Both the position numbers and the translations under genes were made by a program. A DNA stretch of 9,077 bases, taken from NCBI GenBank assembly GCA_033720695.1, contig JAWWCA010000148.1, positions 1 to 9,077 on the forward strand. Direction: 5' to 3'. The first letter of the stretch is position 1, and each line of letters begins with the position of its first letter. Source of the DNA: DATGQT01 sp033720695 (GTDB lineage: Bacteria; Bacteroidota; Rhodothermia; Rhodothermales; Rubricoccaceae). The notes beneath the pieces were generated by a model. The model was given only the letters and a program-made list of their open reading frames with translations, was not told the DNA's origin and searched no databases. This document shows positions 7,351 through 9,077 of this stretch, piece after piece.

Positions 7351-7371
7351 CCGGCTTTCCCCCCGTCCCCC

Positions 7372-8340
7372 GTGCCGCGTCGCCTCTACGTCGTCAAGCT
7401 GCTCCTCACGGTGAGTGCACTCGTTGCGCTCGGGGTCGTCGTCGAGTGGGGCGCGATCCTGACCGCTGCCTCCGAGGCCCGGCTCGGCTGGGCGCTGGCC
7501 GCGCTGGCGCTCCTGCCGGTCAACGTCGGGCTGGAGGCGTACCGCTGGCATCGCCTGGTGGTCCGCCTGGCCCCCGAGGTCGGGTTCCGGACGGCCCTCG
7601 CCGCTGTGGTGGCGGGGTACCCGCTCGGCCAGCTCACCCCCGGGCGCGTCGGCGACTACGTCGGACGGGCCCTCTACCTCCGGGCCGTCCCGCCGGGCGC
7701 CTCGGCGGCCCTGACGTTCGCGGAGCGAATGGCGACGCTGGCCTGCTGCCTCGTCTTCGGCCTCTCCGTGCTCCCGGCCTTCCTCGCGGCGCACGCGTCG
7801 GACACCCTGCTGGCCTGGGCCGCCGTCGGTGGCGTCGCCGCCGGGGGGACGGCCGCCCTCCTCGTGTGCCTGCTGCACCCGGACCTCGGGCGCCGCGCGC
7901 TCTCGGCCGTGCTTCCCTTCGACCGGCTCCGGCGGGCGGTCGCGACCCTCTCCCGGTTCCGCGGCGCCGACGCGGCGGCCCTCCTCGGGCTCTCGGCCGT
8001 GCGGTACGCCGTCTTCTCGACGCAGTTCGTGCTGCTCGTCCGGGCCTTCGACCCGGCGACGCCCGCGCTCGCGCTCTACCTCGGGGTCGTGCTCGTCTTC
8101 TTCGCCAAGAGCGCGATCCCGTCGGTGACGTTGGGGGACCTCGGCGTCCGCGAGAGCGCCGCGGTGTTCTTCCTCGGGTTCTACGGCGTGGCGGAGGCCG
8201 CCGCCTTCAACGCGTCGCTCGGGCTCTTCGCCGTCAACTTCCTGGCTCCGGCCCTGGCCGGCCTCGTCCTCCTGCCTCGACTCCGGCTGGCCCCGCCCGT
8301 CCGGGCGGACGACGCCGACCCCGTGCCCGCACCGGCGTGA
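7372..8340 (+). CDS. Multi-spanning membrane protein, lysylphosphatidylglycerol synthase TM/UPF0104 family
   Basis: The 322-residue product is mostly hydrophobic, with about eight predicted membrane helices (roughly 7-25, 38-56, 74-88, 118-140, 146-168, 203-224, 232-248, 279-301). Two polar motifs mark the family: LTPGRVGDYVGRA (88-100) and GDLGVRES (255-262). The domain is the flippase-like part of MprF and the relative of archaeal AglD. There is no C-terminal aminoacyl-transferase domain, so lysylation of phosphatidylglycerol is not expected; lipid or lipid-linked sugar translocation is the usual guess. The GTG start fits the onset of the first helix and follows a TAGCTT box by 21 bases. 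Its stop overlaps the next gene (GTGA), a glycosyltransferase, which supports work on a common glycolipid or polyprenyl-linked substrate. The C-terminal tail is Pro/Ala/Asp-rich and soluble. Family assignment is fairly sure; the substrate is unknown. Confidence 0.85.
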   Translation: MPRRLYVVKLLLTVSALVALGVVVEWGAILTAASEARLGWALAALALLPVNVGLEAYRWHRLVVRLAPEVGFRTALAAVVAGYPLGQLTPGRVGDYVGRALYLRAVPPGASAALTFAERMATLACCLVFGLSVLPAFLAAHASDTLLAWAAVGGVAAGGTAALLVCLLHPDLGRRALSAVLPFDRLRRAVATLSRFRGADAAALLGLSAVRYAVFSTQFVLLVRAFDPATPALALYLGVVLVFFAKSAIPSVTLGDLGVRESAAVFFLGFYGVAEAAAFNASLGLFAVNFLAPALAGLVLLPRLRLAPPVRADDADPVPAPA

Positions 8341-9077
8341 CTGTTCTGGGCGTCGTTCTCCTGCTCCTCGGCGGCGTGTACGCCGTCACCATCGGCCTCT
8401 TCGCTGTCGGGTTCCGCGAGGTCGTGCGGGGGTCCCGCTCCCCCTCCGACGAAGCGCGAAGCCCCGAGACGCCTCTCCCGGCCGTCTCCGTGCTCGTGCC
8501 CGCACGGGACGAGGCCGGGGTCATCGAGCGGTGCCTGGAGACCATCCTCGCGTGTGACTACCCCGCCGACCGCTTCGAAGTCATCGTGGTGGACGACCTC
8601 TCGGAGGACGACACCGCGGCCGTGGTCTCGCGGGTGATGCAGCGGGTGAACGCCCCCGTCCTCGCAGGCGGCGAAGAGGCCGCGGACCCCGAGCGGCTCC
8701 GCCTCCTCCGGATGCCCGACAACCTGGAGCGGACGAGGGCGCACAAGAAGCGCGCGATCGAGAAAGGGATCGCGCATGCTCGCGGCTCCCTCATCCTCAC
8801 GACCGACGCGGACTGTTCGGTGCCCCGCGGATGGATCCGCGCCATGGCCACCCGCTTCCCGGACCTCGGTGCCCAGGCGGGCCCCGTCACCGCGTTCGTC
8901 TCGGGGCCCGTTCGCTACCGCGCGGGCGGCGACGTTTTCGCCCGCCTGCAGGCGTTGGAGTTCCTCGGGCTCGTCGCCGTGGGCGCCGGCGCCATCGGCG
9001 CGGGCCGACCGACGATTTGCAACGGGGCGAACGTCGCCTACCGGAAAGACGTCTTCGAGTCGCTCGGTGGCTTCTCC
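8337..9077 (+). CDS. Membrane-anchored GT2 family glycosyltransferase (C-terminus outside window)
   Basis: The 247 codons present have no stop. Residues 2-24 are a membrane helix, followed by a Ser/Pro/Glu linker and a GT-A fold: VSVLVPARDE (50-59, nucleotide-sugar-binding strand), VVDDLSEDDT (84-93), the KKRAIEKGIAHARG segment (137-150) where GT2 enzymes have their conserved Lys/Gly helix, and the metal-binding DAD motif in TTDADC (155-160). Then come CNGANVAYRKDVFESLGGF (228-246), the conserved acceptor-side region. The catalytic base and any C-terminal membrane helices lie beyond the window. Such enzymes in Bacteroidota-type bacteria add a sugar from a nucleotide donor to a lipid or polyprenyl carrier at the inner membrane, active site on the cytoplasmic side. 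The GTG start overlaps the stop of the upstream gene (GTGA), pointing to one operon with coupled translation. Sugar and acceptor cannot be told from sequence. Confidence 0.92.
   Translation, partial: MTVLGVVLLLLGGVYAVTIGLFAVGFREVVRGSRSPSDEARSPETPLPAVSVLVPARDEAGVIERCLETILACDYPADRFEVIVVDDLSEDDTAAVVSRVMQRVNAPVLAGGEEAADPERLRLLRMPDNLERTRAHKKRAIEKGIAHARGSLILTTDADCSVPRGWIRAMATRFPDLGAQAGPVTAFVSGPVRYRAGGDVFARLQALEFLGLVAVGAGAIGAGRPTICNGANVAYRKDVFESLGGFS

Noticed and set aside
3523..7371. Three gaps of nearly equal length (126, 124 and 126 bases)
   Set aside because: The gaps share no repeated sequence beyond the hexamer box; the equal length is probably coincidence.
5950..7878. Long minus-strand open frame (642 codons) opposite the Omp85-like and UPF0104 genes
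   Set aside because: It mirrors two well-supported genes; the Glu/Arg/Val/Gly-rich product is typical of an antisense shadow.
1..9077. Search for tRNA, rRNA, CRISPR, insertion sequences and tandem repeats
   Set aside because: No cloverleaf, repeat array, transposase motif or terminal repeat was recognised by eye. Nearly all of the sequence is accounted for by six genes.

Overview
This window is very GC-rich (codon third positions are overwhelmingly G/C), fully coding apart from three gaps of about 125 bases, and carries chromosomal housekeeping and cell-envelope genes. There is no sign of mobile elements, CRISPR, tRNA or rRNA. The start sites lack purine-rich Shine-Dalgarno sequences, and a TATCTT-type box precedes the transcription units. 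Both traits fit the Bacteroidota/Rhodothermota side of the FCB group. Together with the outer-membrane protein families and the high GC, they suggest a Rhodothermota-like (Salinibacter/Rubricoccus-type) marine bacterium. That placement is inference; no marker gene here proves it.

Minus strand, 5858 down to 1. A complete purD (4575-5858) overlaps by ATGA the start of a lipoprotein with a six-bladed NHL-type propeller (3649-4578). After 126 bases comes a very large secreted protein (1-3522, 1174 codons seen, C-terminus outside the window), probably an outer-membrane beta-barrel of an uncharacterised family with limited SprA-like flavour. No single frame of that gene is interrupted, although it runs off the window edge.

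Plus strand, 5983 to 9077. Divergent from purD is a POTRA-less Omp85/BamA-like barrel (5983-7245, TTG start). After 126 bases follows a pair of overlapping genes: a multi-spanning membrane protein of the lysylphosphatidylglycerol-synthase/UPF0104 type (7372-8340, GTG start) and a membrane-anchored GT2 glycosyltransferase (8337-9077, GTG start, truncated by the window). That pair probably acts on a lipid-linked or envelope glycan, substrate unknown.

Regulation. TATCTT (three times) or TAGCTT (once) lies upstream of the four apparent transcription units, always in the right orientation. In three cases the box ends 21-27 bases before the start codon; for the giant gene it is 82 bases away, with a GC hairpin next to the start codon. 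The purD/Omp85 divergent region holds a small dyad midway between its two boxes. I see no clearly new multi-gene system. The most rewarding items are the giant surface protein with its lipoprotein neighbour, the promoter and leader pattern, and the altered L6 motif in the Omp85-like protein.
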